A DNA stretch of 64,000 nucleotides from Oryzisolibacter propanilivorax (lineage in GTDB: Bacteria; Pseudomonadota; Gammaproteobacteria; Burkholderiales; Burkholderiaceae_C): positions 62,001 to 126,000 of the forward strand of contig NZ_FNHP01000005.1 of NCBI RefSeq assembly GCF_900103645.1, read 5' to 3'. Below, one piece after another: positions 54,579-64,000 of the stretch. The translations under genes were made by a program, and so were the position numbers. Positions within the stretch are counted from its first letter, which is position 1; every line of letters starts with the position of its first letter. The notes under the pieces were generated by a model. The model ran no database searches, was not told the DNA's origin, and worked only from the letters and a program-made list of their open reading frames with translations.

Positions 54579-55238
54579 ATGCACATCGTGCCCCGAACCA
54601 TCGCCGCCAGCGCCGCCCTGATCGGCTGCCTGGCCGCGTCGCTGGCGCCGGCAGCGGCCCAGGCGCAGCAGGTCTATCGCATCGTCGGCCCGGATGGCAA
54701 GGTGACCTTTTCCGATCGCGCACCTGACCCCGGCAGTGCCGAGCAGCAGGCCAGCCCATCCCTGCGCGCTGGCGCCGGCGTCGCCACGCAGGAGCTGCCC
54801 TACGTGCTGCGCCAGGTGGTCGCGCGCTATCCGGTCACGCTGTATACCGGCAACGACTGCACCCCCTGCGCCAGCGCGCGGGCGCTGCTGATGCAGCGCG
54901 GCGTGCCGTTCGCCGAGCGCACGGTGAACACCGCCGAGGACATCGACGCCCTGAAGCGTCTGGCGGGCGAGGCCAGCCTGCCGTTCGCGACCATCGGCAC
55001 GCAGCAGCTCAAGGGCTTTTCCGACGTGGAATGGACGCAGTACCTGGACGCGGCCGGCTATCCGAAGCAGTCGCAGCTGCCGGCCAACTACCGCCGCGCG
55101 CCGGCCACACCGCTGGTCGCCAGTGTCGCCCGGCCGGTGCCCCCCGCCACGGCGCCAGCGGCGGTGCAGCCGGCACCGGCCGACAGCCGCCCGGCCACCC
55201 CGCGCACGCCGGCCAACCCGGCAGGCATTATTTTTTAA
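54579..55238 (+). CDS. Periplasmic protein with DUF4124 and glutaredoxin-like domains
   Basis: The 219-residue protein has a signal peptide (about 1-29, ending PAAAQA). A DUF4124 segment (VYRIVGPDGKVTFSDRAP) and a glutaredoxin-like domain (about 84-160) follow, with redox pair C94-C97 in NDCTPCASA, cis-proline region SLPFATIG and the GFSD end. A Pro/Ala tail is disordered. It may be a periplasmic thiol redox protein. A ribosome site GCAGGAGGA stands before the ATG. Confidence 0.85.
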   Translation: MHIVPRTIAASAALIGCLAASLAPAAAQAQQVYRIVGPDGKVTFSDRAPDPGSAEQQASPSLRAGAGVATQELPYVLRQVVARYPVTLYTGNDCTPCASARALLMQRGVPFAERTVNTAEDIDALKRLAGEASLPFATIGTQQLKGFSDVEWTQYLDAAGYPKQSQLPANYRRAPATPLVASVARPVPPATAPAAVQPAPADSRPATPRTPANPAGIIF

Positions 55239-55283
55239 GGCCGCGCGGCGCTGCCGGCACGCGCCAGCGCCAGCGCGCGCGGG

Positions 55284-55976
55284 TCAGTACGCAATCGTCT
55301 GCACGCCTTGCGCCGTGCCCAGCAGGCACACGCTGGCCTTCTGGTGCGCGAACACGCCGACGGTGACCACGCCCGGCCACTGGTTCACCTGGCTCTCGAA
55401 TGCCAGCGGCTCGGAGATGGCCAGGCCGGTCACATCCAGGATGCGCTGGCCGTTGTCGGTGACCAGCGGCTGGTCGCCCGCCAGGCGCAGGCGCGCCGTG
55501 CCCCCCAGTTGCGCGAAGCGGCGGCTGATCTGCGCGGCGGCCATGGGAATGACTTCCACCGGCAGCGGAAAGCGACCCAGCGTCGCCACCTGCTTGGACT
55601 CGTCCACGATGCACACGAAGCGCTCGGCCAGCGCGGCGACGATCTTCTCGCGCGTCAGCGCCGCACCGCCGCCCTTGACCATGTAGCCATGCGCGTCGAT
55701 CTCGTCGGCGCCATCGATGTACACCGGCAGCGACGGCACCTCGGCCGCGTCCAGCACCTCGATGCCCAGCGCGCGCAGGCGCTGCGTGCTGGCCTCGGAG
55801 CTGGAGACGGCGCCGCGGATGCGGTCCTTGATGCCGGCGAGCGCATCGATGAACTTGTTGACCGTCGAGCCGGTGCCGACGCCGACGATGGAGCCGGGCT
55901 CCACGTAATGCAGCGCGGCTTGGCCGACGAGGGTTTTCAAGGCGTCCTGGGTGAGGGGTGAGTCAGAGGTGGTCAT
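55284..55976 (-). CDS. rpiA: Ribose-5-phosphate isomerase A
   Basis: The 230-residue enzyme interconverts ribose 5-phosphate and ribulose 5-phosphate in the pentose phosphate pathway. It has [34 protein letters not shown] and [12 protein letters not shown] with the catalytic Glu. The ATG at 55976 is preferred over a TTG three codons upstream. It diverges from pyrD with only 36 bases between start codons, so the promoters overlap. Confidence 0.96.
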   Translation of the reverse strand: MTTSDSPLTQDALKTLVGQAALHYVEPGSIVGVGTGSTVNKFIDALAGIKDRIRGAVSSSEASTQRLRALGIEVLDAAEVPSLPVYIDGADEIDAHGYMVKGGGAALTREKIVAALAERFVCIVDESKQVATLGRFPLPVEVIPMAAAQISRRFAQLGGTARLRLAGDQPLVTDNGQRILDVTGLAISEPLAFESQVNQWPGVVTVGVFAHQKASVCLLGTAQGVQTIAY

Positions 55977-56012
55977 GGGGGACAATCGTCAGTGATCCAC
56001 CGAATTATCCCC

Positions 56013-57062
56013 ATGTCCCTCCTGCCCTACGCGCTGGCGCGCCCCCTGCTGTTCCAACTCGACCCCGAAATCGCCCACGAGCTGACCCTGGGGGCGCTGG
56101 CGCGCGCCCAGGGTTCACCGCTGCAGCACGCCTGGCGCCAGGAGACGGTGCACGATCCAGTGCAGCTGGCCGGGCTCACCTTCCCGAACCGCGTGGGGTT
56201 GGCGGCAGGCCTGGACAAGAACGCACGCTGCATCGACGCGCTGGCAGCCATGGGCTTCGGTTTCGTCGAGGTCGGCACCGTCACGCCAAAGGGGCAGCCG
56301 GGCAACCCGAAGCCGCGCATGTTCCGGCTGCCCGAGGCGCAGGCGCTGATCAACCGCCTGGGCTTCAACAACGAGGGGCTGGAGGCTTTCGTCGCCAACG
56401 TGCAGCGCTCGCACGTGCGCACGCAAGGCCGCGCCTCGCTGCTGCTGGGCCTGAACATCGGCAAGAACGCTACCACGCCGATCGAGGAGGCCACGCGCGA
56501 CTACCTGATCTGCCTGGCCGGCGTCTATCCGCACGCGGACTACGTCACGGTGAACATCAGCTCGCCCAACACGCAGAACCTGCGCGCGCTGCAAAGCGAC
56601 ACGGCGCTGGACGGCCTGCTGGGCGCCATCGCCAGCGAGCGCGAGCGTCTGGCGACGGCGCAAGGCCGGCGCGTGCCGGTGTTCGTGAAGATCGCCCCGG
56701 ACCTGGACGAAGCGCAGGTGGCGGTGATCGCCACGACGCTGCTGCGCCACGGCATGGACGGTGTCATCGCCACCAACACCACCATCGCGCGCGACGCCGT
56801 GCAGGGCCTGAAGCATGCCGGCGAGACCGGCGGCCTGAGCGGTGCCCCGGTGCGCGAGCGCAGCAACGCCGTCATCCGCCAGCTGCGCGCCGCTCTGGGG
56901 CCGCAGTTTCCGATCATCGGCGTGGGCGGCATCCTGAGCGCCCAGGACGCTGTGGACAAGGTGCGTGCCGGCGCCGACGTGGTGCAGATCTATACTGGCC
57001 TGATCTACCAGGGCCCGGCACTGGTGGCACAGGCGGCGCGCACGCTCAAGGCATTGCGCTGA
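56013..57062 (+). CDS. pyrD: Dihydroorotate dehydrogenase, class 2 (quinone)
   Basis: The 349-residue membrane-associated flavoenzyme oxidises dihydroorotate to orotate. It has [43 protein letters not shown] with the catalytic Ser, and the FMN-binding [11 protein letters not shown]. The ATG at 56013 gives the usual N-terminal amphipathic helix ([14 protein letters not shown]); a GTG seven codons upstream is possible but less likely. Confidence 0.96.
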   Translation: MSLLPYALARPLLFQLDPEIAHELTLGALARAQGSPLQHAWRQETVHDPVQLAGLTFPNRVGLAAGLDKNARCIDALAAMGFGFVEVGTVTPKGQPGNPKPRMFRLPEAQALINRLGFNNEGLEAFVANVQRSHVRTQGRASLLLGLNIGKNATTPIEEATRDYLICLAGVYPHADYVTVNISSPNTQNLRALQSDTALDGLLGAIASERERLATAQGRRVPVFVKIAPDLDEAQVAVIATTLLRHGMDGVIATNTTIARDAVQGLKHAGETGGLSGAPVRERSNAVIRQLRAALGPQFPIIGVGGILSAQDAVDKVRAGADVVQIYTGLIYQGPALVAQAARTLKALR

Positions 57063-57084
57063 CGCTACACGGCCTACAACTAAG

Positions 57085-57106
57085 CAGGGCCGCATACGCG
57101 GCCCTG
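57085..57106. terminator. Hairpin between convergent pyrD and yqjK-type genes
   Basis: CAGGGCCGC pairs perfectly with GCGGCCCTG around ATAC, 22 bases after the pyrD stop. No long T run follows on either strand, so termination strength is uncertain. Confidence 0.5.
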
Positions 57107-57129
57107 GAGTGCAAAGAAAGCGGCCCAGG

Positions 57130-57429
57130 TCAGCGGCGCAGGCGCGCCGCCAAAGGCAGCAGCACGCGCGCCAAGCGGAACAGCCGGCCCGGTCCGGCCA
57201 TCATGGCCACGCCGGCAACGGCCGCCACGGCCACTGGATGCAGCCGGGCAAATGCCAGCAGCTTTGCGGGCAACGCTGCATCGGGATCGATGCCGGCACG
57301 GGCCTGCACAATGGCCCGGGTCTGGCGATAGGCCTCGCGGCGCGCCCGCAGGCGCTCGCGCTGCACCAGAATGCGGTCCAGCACCTGCTGCTGCTCGGGA
57401 CTGGGGGTGGGCAGGGGTTTGGTGCTCAT
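57130..57429 (-). CDS. YqjK-like small protein
   Basis: The 99-residue protein has a charged coiled-coil-like N-terminal half (QQQVLDRILVQRERLRARRE) and a hydrophobic C-terminal part (HPVAVAAVAGVAMMAG) that may anchor it to the membrane. It starts 2 bases after the holin-like gene, third in the yqjD-yqjE-yqjK type set. Function unknown. Confidence 0.7.
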   Translation of the reverse strand: MSTKPLPTPSPEQQQVLDRILVQRERLRARREAYRQTRAIVQARAGIDPDAALPAKLLAFARLHPVAVAAVAGVAMMAGPGRLFRLARVLLPLAARLRR

Positions 57430-57431
57430 GG

Positions 57432-57827
57432 CTACAGCTTTTCCTTGATGAGTTTCCAGTCGTTGCCCAGCTCACGGCGTGTGAAGGCGAAAGCATTGCC
57501 CAGCCGGTGCGCCAGCGAGACGATGGCAAATAGCACCGCCCCGCACGCCACCAGCCAGCCGCCGGCCAGCAGCCATGCCACCAGCGCACGCTGCGGCGAG
57601 TCCCAGAACTGCACCAGCACTGCCAGCGACAGCAGCATCAGGGCCAGCACCGCCAGCGCACCGAACAGGATGACCATGACCACCATCTGCACCGCGCGGC
57701 GCTTCAGGTCGTCCAGCTCCATGCGGGCCAGGGTGATGCGGTCCTCCGCGGCAATCGCGCCTTCGATGGCGGCGGCGCGCCAGCGCGCCACCCAGCCCTC
57801 CAGGCCCAGCAGTGATAACCAATTCAT
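57432..57827 (-). CDS. YqjE / holin superfamily III-like membrane protein
   Basis: The 131-residue protein has an amphipathic N-terminus (RMELDDLKRRAVQ) followed by two transmembrane segments (about 48-70 and 82-105) and a basic end. It matches the phage holin family (YqjE) by pattern. In enterobacteria YqjD, YqjE and YqjK form one operon; YqjD associates with ribosomes at the membrane in stationary phase. No phage genes are near, so it is not a prophage holin. Confidence 0.78.
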   Translation of the reverse strand: MNWLSLLGLEGWVARWRAAAIEGAIAAEDRITLARMELDDLKRRAVQMVVMVILFGALAVLALMLLSLAVLVQFWDSPQRALVAWLLAGGWLVACGAVLFAIVSLAHRLGNAFAFTRRELGNDWKLIKEKL

Positions 57828-57891
57828 GCGCTCGTTCTTTCAGCGTGGATGCAGGCCAGCTGCGCTAACAGGAAAAACCGTCGGCCCGCGC

Positions 57892-58200
57892 TCAGCGGCG
57901 GGCCAGTAGGAAGCCGACCAGCGCACCTACCGCCACCGCGGCAGTGGCAACGCGCCAGGGTTCGTCATGGGCATAGCGGTCTGCCGCGCGGGCCGCTTCA
58001 CGGGCCTGGTTTGCGGCCTCCTGCGCCGCGCGCACGGTAGTGTCGCGCACGCTCTCGATGCCATCGTCCAGGCGTTGGCGCAGCTGCTTGATCTGCGGGA
58101 TGCTGTCCAGGTCCTTGCTGGACAGCAGACTGCGCAGGTCGCCCACCAGGCGCTCGAGTTCGTTCTGGGTGGAGGACACGGTATCGGAGATGGAGGTCAT
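57892..58200 (-). CDS. DUF883 (YqjD/ElaB) family protein
   Basis: The 102-residue protein has a long helical part (NELERLVGDLRSLLSS, RQRLDDGIESVRDTTVRAAQ) and a single C-terminal transmembrane segment with the family end DEPWRVATAAVAVGALVGFL. It ends in LARR. It is the first gene of the yqjD-yqjE-yqjK type set. The start at 58200 follows a ribosome-site-like AAAGGCC; an extension of 16 codons has no support. Confidence 0.85.
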   Translation of the reverse strand: MTSISDTVSSTQNELERLVGDLRSLLSSKDLDSIPQIKQLRQRLDDGIESVRDTTVRAAQEAANQAREAARAADRYAHDEPWRVATAAVAVGALVGFLLARR

Positions 58201-58295
58201 GACAGGCCTTTCTTTGTTTGACTCAACAGTAAAACCCGCTCCAGGCAACCGCTGTAGGCGGGTGCCCCATCTTAGAGCGTGTCAAAGCCTGGTCG

Positions 58296-59396
58296 TTACA
58301 CGGCCGCCAGCGCGGCCACGTATTCCCCTATCGCCAGGGCGCTGGTCAGTCCGGGGGATTCGATACCCCACAGCTGCACCAGTCCGCGCACGCCGTGCTC
58401 GCCAGGGCCCTGGATGACGAAGTCGGCCGCGGGTGCGCCCGCGCCACCCAGCTTGGGGCGGATGCCGGCGTAGTCGGGCTGCAGCGCCCCATCGGGCAGG
58501 CCGGGCCAGTAGCGGCGCACCTGCGCATAGAAGGCATCACCGCGCCGCGGGTCGACCGTCAGGTCTTCGGACGAGTGCACCCACTGCACATCCGGCCCGA
58601 AGCGCGCCTGGCCTGCCAGGTCCAGCGTCAGGTGCACGCCCAGCCCGGCGGCCTCGGGAACGGGATAGATCAGGTGCTGGAACGGCGCGCGCCCGCTGAG
58701 CGTGAAGTAGTTGCCCTTGGCATAGCCGGGCCGCGGAACGCGCGCCGCATCGAAGCCACGAAAGCGCAGCGCCAGCGGCAGGGCCTGCAGCCCGGCGGCG
58801 TTCACCACGCTGCGCGCCGCCAGCATGGTTCCGTCCTCAACTTCCAAAACAATAGCATCAGGCCCACATTCCGCCCGGGCTACAGCCGTGTTCAGCACCA
58901 CGATGCCGCCAGCGCGCTCCAGATCGCCTTGCAGCGACAGCATGAAGGCGTGGCTGTCCAGGATGCCGGTGGATGGTGACAGCAGCGCCGCTTCGCAACG
59001 CAGTTGCGGCTCCAGCCGGCGGGCCTGTGTGCCGGTGAGTGCCTGCAGGTCGTGCACGCCGTTCGCCTGCGCCTGGGACTGGATGTGCTGCAGCGCCTGC
59101 GCCTGGTCGGAATGGGTGGCGACGATCAACTTGCCGCAGCGGCGATGTGGCAGCTCCCGCTCTGCCAAATACGCATACAGCAGCTGCCGCCCGCACACGC
59201 ACAGCCGCGCCTTGAGCGAACCCGGCGCGTAGTACAGCCCGGCATGGATGACCTCGCTGTTGCGAGCACTGGTCTGCGTGCCGATGGCCGCTTCGGCCTC
59301 GAGCACCAGCACCTCCCGCCCGGCCTCGGCCAGTGCACGTGCTACCGCCAGCCCCACCACGCCCGCGCCGATGACGACGCAATCGACCTGTTCCAT
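58296..59396 (-). CDS. FAD-dependent oxidoreductase, L-2-hydroxyglutarate oxidase type
   Basis: The 366-residue protein has the FAD-binding [41 protein letters not shown] typical of the LhgO/DAO family, [11 protein letters not shown] and GIRPKLGG with the C-terminal [15 protein letters not shown]. It probably oxidises L-2-hydroxyglutarate or a related 2-hydroxyacid; substrate is inferred. Residues about 168-182 are encoded by a probable dispersed-repeat copy. The 220 bases between its start and the tRNA-Val terminator contain nothing I recognise. Confidence 0.85.
   Translation of the reverse strand: MEQVDCVVIGAGVVGLAVARALAEAGREVLVLEAEAAIGTQTSARNSEVIHAGLYYAPGSLKARLCVCGRQLLYAYLAERELPHRRCGKLIVATHSDQAQALQHIQSQAQANGVHDLQALTGTQARRLEPQLRCEAALLSPSTGILDSHAFMLSLQGDLERAGGIVVLNTAVARAECGPDAIVLEVEDGTMLAARSVVNAAGLQALPLALRFRGFDAARVPRPGYAKGNYFTLSGRAPFQHLIYPVPEAAGLGVHLTLDLAGQARFGPDVQWVHSSEDLTVDPRRGDAFYAQVRRYWPGLPDGALQPDYAGIRPKLGGAGAPAADFVIQGPGEHGVRGLVQLWGIESPGLTSALAIGEYVAALAAV
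58851..58893 (+). repeat. Probable dispersed palindromic repeat copy inside the lhgO-type gene
   Basis: Plus strand: ATAGCATCAGGCCCACATTCC, GCCCGGGCTACAGCC, GTGTT. It is preceded by AAAACA as other copies are preceded by an A/T tract. Read in frame on the minus strand as [11 protein letters not shown]. Confidence 0.55.
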
Positions 59397-59616
59397 CACG
59401 CCCCGTCCTTTCCTCGATGACCTGCCCATTCATCCTTGTTCGAGACCCTCGAGCACGTTGACCACATGGATTCCGTTTGTGCCGCACGCACACTTCTTCC
59501 TGAGCACGAACGCCGAGGCGGACGAGAAGCGCCAAGCGCGCGCCGAGGCGAAGGCCTGCGCGAGGGCCGCCAGCATGTGGTCAAACTGTCCACCAGCGCC
59601 TGCCGGGCCGCAGCCA

Positions 59617-59655
59617 AAGAAAAACCCCTTGCCGGCGCCAGGCCTGCAAGGGGTT
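59617..59655 (-). terminator. Terminator after the tRNA-Val pair
   Basis: On the minus strand AACCCCTTGC pairs with GCAAGGGGTT, followed by TTTCTTT, six bases beyond the second tRNA. Confidence 0.92.
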
Positions 59656-59660
59656 GGGAT

Positions 59661-59735
59661 TGGTGGGTGATACATGGATCGAACATGTGACCCCTGCCGT
59701 GTGAAGGCAGTGCTCTACCGCTGAGCTAATCACCC
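59661..59735 (-). tRNA. tRNA-Val (anticodon CAC), copy 2
   Basis: The 75-base cloverleaf includes encoded CCA: acceptor GGGTGAT/ATCACCC, D arm GCTCAGCGGTAGAGC, anticodon loop TTCACAC in CTGCC-GGCAG, T loop TTCGATC. It is identical to the copy upstream on the minus strand and lies 31 bases from it. Confidence 0.97.
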
Positions 59736-59766
59736 AAGGACCGGACAAGCGCCGGACCTGGAAAAC

Positions 59767-59841
59767 TGGTGGGTGATACATGGATCGAACATGTGACCCC
59801 TGCCGTGTGAAGGCAGTGCTCTACCGCTGAGCTAATCACCC
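59767..59841 (-). tRNA. tRNA-Val (anticodon CAC), copy 1
   Basis: This copy is identical over all 75 bases to the second one; both are probably transcribed together. A possible -10 box CATAAT lies about 27 bases upstream on the minus strand (59868-59873), with no clear -35. Confidence 0.97.
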
Positions 59842-59881
59842 TTATCGCTGTGTGCGACAAGCCTCCGATTATGGCACAGCT

Positions 59882-60598
59882 TCAAGCGGCTTCGGAGAAG
59901 TTTCGCCAAACGGTCTTGCCGCCGCTGGCCTTGTCGATCTGCACCAGCACGTCCTCGTGGGCCGCCCGCTCCTCTGGCGTGGCGGCCAGCACCGGCAGCG
60001 AGAACAGGCGCAGGTCCACCGCCGCCACCGCCAGGCCGTCGCTGCCCGAGCCCGCCTCGTCCATGACCAGCAGCGCGTCCTGGCCGCGCGTCAGGTTGAT
60101 GTAGACGTCGGCCAGCAGCTCGGCGTCCAATAGCGCGCCGTGCAGCGTGCGGCCGGAGTTGTCCACGCCCAGGCGATCGCACAGCGCGTCCAGCGAGTTG
60201 CGCTTGCCCGGGAACATCTCCTTGGCCATGGCCAGGGTGTCGATGATGCCGGCCACATGCTCGGCCAGCGGCGGCAAGCCGGCCAACTGCAGCTCCCTGT
60301 CGAGGAAGCCGACGTCGAAGCTGGCGTTGTGGATGATCAGCTCGGCGCCGCGCAGGTACTCCAGGATGTCCTGCGCGCACTGGTGGAAGCGCGGCTTGTC
60401 GCGCAGGAACTCGCTGGTGATGCCGTGCACCTTCAACGCTTCCTCGTGGCTTTCACGGTCCGGGTTGAAGTACAGGTGCAGGTTGTTGCGGGTCAGCTTG
60501 CGGTGTACCAGCTCGACGCAGCCCAGCTCGATGATGCGGTCGCCATCAGCCGCCGACAGGCCGGTGGTTTCCGTGTCCAGGACGATCTGGCGCGTCAT
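59882..60598 (-). CDS. dnaQ: DNA polymerase III epsilon subunit (3'-5' exonuclease)
   Basis: The 238-residue proofreading exonuclease has D8 and E10 in VLDTETTGL, HNASFDVGFLD, and the catalytic His in TLHGALLDAELLADVY. The C-terminal part (about 180-238) binds the alpha subunit. The start at 60598 is 2 bases after the fdx stop, so it may be expressed with the iron-sulfur genes. Confidence 0.95.
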   Translation of the reverse strand: MTRQIVLDTETTGLSAADGDRIIELGCVELVHRKLTRNNLHLYFNPDRESHEEALKVHGITSEFLRDKPRFHQCAQDILEYLRGAELIIHNASFDVGFLDRELQLAGLPPLAEHVAGIIDTLAMAKEMFPGKRNSLDALCDRLGVDNSGRTLHGALLDAELLADVYINLTRGQDALLVMDEAGSGSDGLAVAAVDLRLFSLPVLAATPEERAAHEDVLVQIDKASGGKTVWRNFSEAA

Positions 60599-60600
60599 GC

Positions 60601-60939
60601 TCAGTGGTTCTCGCGGGCGTGGTTGATGGTGTACTTGGGGATTTCCACCGTCACGTCTTCCTGCGCCAGGATGGCCTGGCACGACAGGCGCGACTGCGGC
60701 TCCAGGCCCCAGGCGCGGTCCAGCAGATCCTCCTCTTCCTCTTCCGCCTCGTTGAGCGAGCCGTAGCCGCTGCGCACGATGACGTGGCAGGTGGTGCAGG
60801 CGCAGCTCATGTCGCAGGCGTGCTCGATGTTCACACCGTTTTCCAGCAGGGCCTCGCAGATGGACGTACCGGCAGGGGCCTCGATTTCCTTGCCCTGCGG
60901 GGCGTACTCGGGATGGGGAAGGATCTTGATGACGGGCAT
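60601..60939 (-). CDS. fdx: ISC-type [2Fe-2S] ferredoxin
   Basis: The 112-residue adrenodoxin-type ferredoxin has cluster ligands C42, C48, C51 and C87 (EHACDMSCACTTCHV and SRLSCQ) and the acidic patch NEAEEEEED. It delivers electrons in Fe-S cluster assembly. The ATG at 60939 gives the family start MPVIKILPHPEY. It follows hscA by 29 bases. Confidence 0.96.
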   Translation of the reverse strand: MPVIKILPHPEYAPQGKEIEAPAGTSICEALLENGVNIEHACDMSCACTTCHVIVRSGYGSLNEAEEEEEDLLDRAWGLEPQSRLSCQAILAQEDVTVEIPKYTINHARENH

Positions 60940-60968
60940 GGAAGGGGGAAAGAAGAGCAAACGATCGG

Positions 60969-62840
<1,872 letters not shown>

Positions 62841-62875
62841 GGATCTTTCTTGGTATGGGTGAACGGGGCAGCCGG

Positions 62876-63394
62876 CTATTGTCCCAGTTGCTCCTGGCGC
62901 AGCGCGATGTCGCGCCCGAATCGCGCAATGAACATGAGGGCTCTGACCTCGCGCGCAGCACCCGCCCAGTCCTGCTGCGTGTCGATGAGCTGCTCCAGCC
63001 GCCCCACCGCCGCGCGGCGCGCGGCGTCCATCTCGTCCTGCAGCGCATCCAGCGCCGCGCTGTCGTCCGCCTCGTCCAGCGCCTCGCGCCAGTGCATCTG
63101 CTGCACCAGGAAGTCGGCCGGCATGGCGGTGTTGTCCTCGGCGCGGATCAGCGCACCGTGCAGTTCGCACAGGTAGGCGGCGCGCTTGAGCGGGTCCTTC
63201 AGGCGCTGGTAGGCCTCGTTGATGCGCACCGACCACTGCAGCGCTACGCGCTGCGCCGCCGCGCCCTGGGACGCGAAACGGTCCGGGTGCGCCTCGCGCT
63301 GCAACTCCTTCCAGCGTGCGTCCAGTTGCGCGCGGTCCTGCGCGAAGCGGCGCGGCACGGCGAAGAGTTCGAAGTCGTCGGATTGCAGGTTCAT
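62876..63394 (-). CDS. hscB: Fe-S protein assembly co-chaperone HscB
   Basis: The 172-residue J-domain protein has the HPD motif at 36-38 ([13 protein letters not shown]) and a C-terminal helical domain that binds IscU. It stimulates HscA ATPase. Between it and iscA lie a terminator and a dispersed repeat, an unusual break inside the isc set. Confidence 0.95.
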   Translation of the reverse strand: MNLQSDDFELFAVPRRFAQDRAQLDARWKELQREAHPDRFASQGAAAQRVALQWSVRINEAYQRLKDPLKRAAYLCELHGALIRAEDNTAMPADFLVQQMHWREALDEADDSAALDALQDEMDAARRAAVGRLEQLIDTQQDWAGAAREVRALMFIARFGRDIALRQEQLGQ

Positions 63395-63427
63395 CTCAAA
63401 AACAAGAGCACGCTGCCCTGGTTTCTT

Positions 63428-63490
63428 ATGGGTTTCGCAGGGTTTTGCACCTCAAACGCATAAAACACGAGGGCAGGCAACTATCAAAAC
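63428..63490 (-). repeat. Dispersed palindromic repeat between iscA and hscB
   Basis: Minus strand: TTTTGATAGTTGCCTGCCCTC, then a degenerate second half with GTTTGAGGTGCAAAACCC. The head and first arm match well; the second arm is poor. Confidence 0.6.
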
Positions 63491-63506
63491 AGGAGCGTTG
63501 ACGGAA

Positions 63507-63540
63507 GAAAAAACCGCCAGCGCGGTGCGCGGTGGCGGTT
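63507..63540 (-). terminator. Terminator after iscA
   Basis: On the minus strand AACCGCCACCGCG pairs with CGCGCTGGCGGTT (one or two mismatches), followed by TTTTCTTCC. It lies 26 bases after the iscA stop and should limit read-through into hscB. Confidence 0.85.
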
Positions 63541-63565
63541 CTTGCGGCCGAGGTGAAAGGCCGGG

Positions 63566-63889
63566 TCAGACGCGAAAGCTCTCGCCGCAGCCGCAGCGGT
63601 CGCGCTCGTTCGGGTTGCTGAAGCGGAAACCCTCGTTCAGCCCTTCGCGCACGAAGTCCAGCTCGGTGCCATCGATGTAGGCCAAGCTCTTCGGGTCGAT
63701 CATCAGCTTGACGCCGTGCTCTTCGAACACGACGTCGGCCGGGTCCTGCTCGTCCACGTATTCCAGTTGGTAGGCCAGGCCCGAGCAGCCGGTGGTCTTG
63801 ACTCCCAGGCGCACGCCCACGCCCTTGCCGCGCCGCGCCAGATAGCGCGTCACGTGCCGGGCGGCAGCTTCGGTCAGCGTGATGGCCAT
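63566..63889 (-). CDS. iscA: Iron-sulfur cluster assembly protein IscA
   Basis: The 107-residue A-type carrier has the three conserved cysteines C35 (TTGCSGLAY), C99 and C101 (RCGCGESF). It binds iron or a cluster and passes it to targets. The start follows a GAGGG ribosome site, 13 bases after the iscU stop. Confidence 0.97.
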   Translation of the reverse strand: MAITLTEAAARHVTRYLARRGKGVGVRLGVKTTGCSGLAYQLEYVDEQDPADVVFEEHGVKLMIDPKSLAYIDGTELDFVREGLNEGFRFSNPNERDRCGCGESFRV

Positions 63890-63902
63890 GGCGCCCTCCC
63901 TC

Positions 63903-64000
63903 TCAGGCGGTCGCCTCGGCGGCGGCGCCCTGTCGGGCCTTGTAGTCGTTCACGGCCGCCTTGATGGCGTCCTCGGCCAGGATGGAGCAGTGGATCTTCA
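63903..64000 (-). CDS. iscU: Iron-sulfur scaffold IscU, C-terminal end (cut by window end)
   Basis: Only the last 32 codons are present: [19 protein letters not shown] and an Ala/Glu-rich tail. The Cys of [11 protein letters not shown] is the third cluster ligand of IscU. The tail AAAEATA is longer than in enterobacterial IscU. The gene continues beyond the window. Confidence 0.93.
   Translation of the reverse strand, partial: KIHCSILAEDAIKAAVNDYKARQGAAAEATA

Noticed and set aside
57432-57827. Holin-like gene considered as a prophage remnant
   Set aside because: Neighbours are yqjD- and yqjK-type genes as in a normal chromosomal operon, and no phage structural, lysis or integrase genes are present.
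59430-59675. Small open frame overlapping a tRNA-Val gene and its terminator
   Set aside because: Its start lies inside the tRNA and it crosses the terminator stem; no ribosome site or family match, so it is not a gene.

Overview
The window is GC-rich chromosomal DNA from a betaproteobacterium of the order Burkholderiales, most likely the Comamonadaceae (Acidovorax, Alicycliphilus and relatives). This placement is an inference. It rests on protein style, on the homodimeric pyruvate dehydrogenase operon whose E3 carries a lipoyl domain, on the long pyrH-to-trmH envelope gene run, and on a family of short palindromic repeats. No phage, insertion sequence or CRISPR array is visible. Most genes are housekeeping genes with close spacing.

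Layout: 1-2700 holds the end of pepN, fbp and a tRNA-Thr with its own promoter and terminator. A lectin/endostatin-like lipoprotein gene follows on the minus strand. From 3.7 to 19 kb one long minus-strand run reads, in transcription order, rpsB-tsf-pyrH-frr-uppS-cdsA-dxr-rseP-bamA-skp-lpxD-fabZ-lpxA-lpxB-rnhB-trmH type. It covers translation, isoprenoid and phospholipid precursors, outer membrane assembly and lipid A. From 19.3 to 22.5 kb are a DadA-type oxidase, the NAD(P)HX repair enzyme and a 57-residue membrane peptide. From 22.5 to 25 kb is an MCE (MlaE/MlaD-type) lipid transport set without an ATPase.

From 25 to 30.5 kb is a metal region: divergent cadR/cadA, a DUF3703 gene, a YitT-type membrane protein, and a copper-type trio (Cys/His-rich secreted protein, cupredoxin, DUF411). 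From 30.5 to 41.5 kb are a P1-type peptidase, a DUF1631 protein, ettA, an RhlE-type helicase, an M14 carboxypeptidase-like lipoprotein, a 3-hydroxyisobutyrate-dehydrogenase-type enzyme and an rRNA-methyltransferase-like protein. From 41.6 to 48 kb is the pyruvate dehydrogenase operon aceE-aceF-lpd. A PAS histidine kinase and a FixJ-type regulator diverge from it (48.1-51.3 kb). Then come folD, an oligopeptidase A type gene, a periplasmic glutaredoxin-like protein, rpiA, pyrD, a yqjD-yqjE-yqjK type set and an LhgO-type oxidase. The end holds two identical tRNA-Val genes, dnaQ and the iron-sulfur cluster genes fdx, hscA, hscB, iscA and the end of iscU.

The most unusual signal is a dispersed family of about 45-70 bp degenerate palindromes (about 15 copies). 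Each has an ATAGCTGC-like head, GCCC...GGGC arms, a GGCC-like block and a T-rich tail. Some copies are intergenic and terminator-like. Others lie in frame inside pepN, a trmH-type gene, lpxB, dxr, an lhgO-type gene and the signal peptide of the cupredoxin, and one supplies the stop codon of the DUF3703 gene.
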